DNA from: Bordetella parapertussis
Lineage (GTDB): Bacteria > Pseudomonadota > Gammaproteobacteria > Burkholderiales > SG8-41
Assembly: GCA_945906935.1 (NCBI GenBank)
Contig: CAMDSO010000019.1
Coordinates: 1 to 46,438 of the forward strand
DNA length: 46,438 nucleotides
Direction: 5' to 3'
The first letter of the stretch is position 1; the number at the start of each line of letters is the position of its first letter. A model generated the notes under the pieces. The model searched no databases. It saw nothing but the letters and a program-made list of their open reading frames with translations, and was not told the origin of the DNA. Positions 46,438 through 46,438 of the stretch are shown here, piece by piece. Position numbers and translations under genes: made by a program.

Positions 46438-46438
46438 A

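Overview
The window reads as a chromosome segment of a betaproteobacterium with moderately high GC. The evidence is gene order and protein character: lpxC–dciA–M23 peptidase–secA–argJ, pilC–pilD–coaE–zapD–yacG, ffh–ccsA–corC, rpsP–rimM–trmD–rplS and rpsU–yqeY–dnaG–rpoD. Bug-type (TctC) solute receptors and a Lys-rich RpoD N-terminus point the same way. The genus cannot be fixed from sequence alone. Genes are dense: no gene-free stretch reaches 300 bases, and the longest gaps (about 150-165 b) lie before rpsP, before the uxaA-like pair and between its two members.

Region 1 (1-20.3 kb) is core housekeeping. It holds lipid A synthesis (lpxC), dciA, an envelope M23 peptidase, secA, argJ, a DUF815 ATPase and a Nudix-ThiE fusion. 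A minus-strand block follows: yacG, zapD, coaE, pilD, pilC, a CorC-type protein and a CcsA-type membrane protein. Then come ffh, the rpsP-rimM-trmD-rplS operon with its own promoter and terminator, and an uncharacterised exported helical-repeat protein.

Region 2 (20.3-34.7 kb) is an accessory catabolic and uptake island and the most interesting part. In one direction it encodes a two-subunit UxaA/SuyAB-like lyase, a fumarate reductase/succinate dehydrogenase-like complex, two Bug receptors, a two-subunit class I fumarase and an Ldh2-type 2-hydroxyacid dehydrogenase. The B, C and D subunits of the reductase come first, and the flavoprotein lies about 2.5 kb downstream, beyond a Bug receptor and the fumarase. 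A divergent isocitrate/isopropylmalate-type dehydrogenase, a VOC protein and a TAXI-TRAP transporter follow. Together the enzymes could carry out desaturation, hydration, oxidation and C-X lysis on a C3/C4 hydroxy-, dicarboxylic or sulfonated acid. The flavoprotein has Cys where the flavinylated His normally sits.

Region 3 (34.6-46.4 kb) returns to housekeeping: ogt, xerD, folB, plsY, dadA, tsaD, the macromolecular-synthesis operon rpsU-yqeY-dnaG-rpoD (consensus promoter before rpsU), a TPR/GT41 glycosyltransferase and a CAU-anticodon tRNA at the right edge that is probably the lysidine-type tRNA-Ile2. No rRNA, CRISPR array, insertion sequence or prophage was seen.
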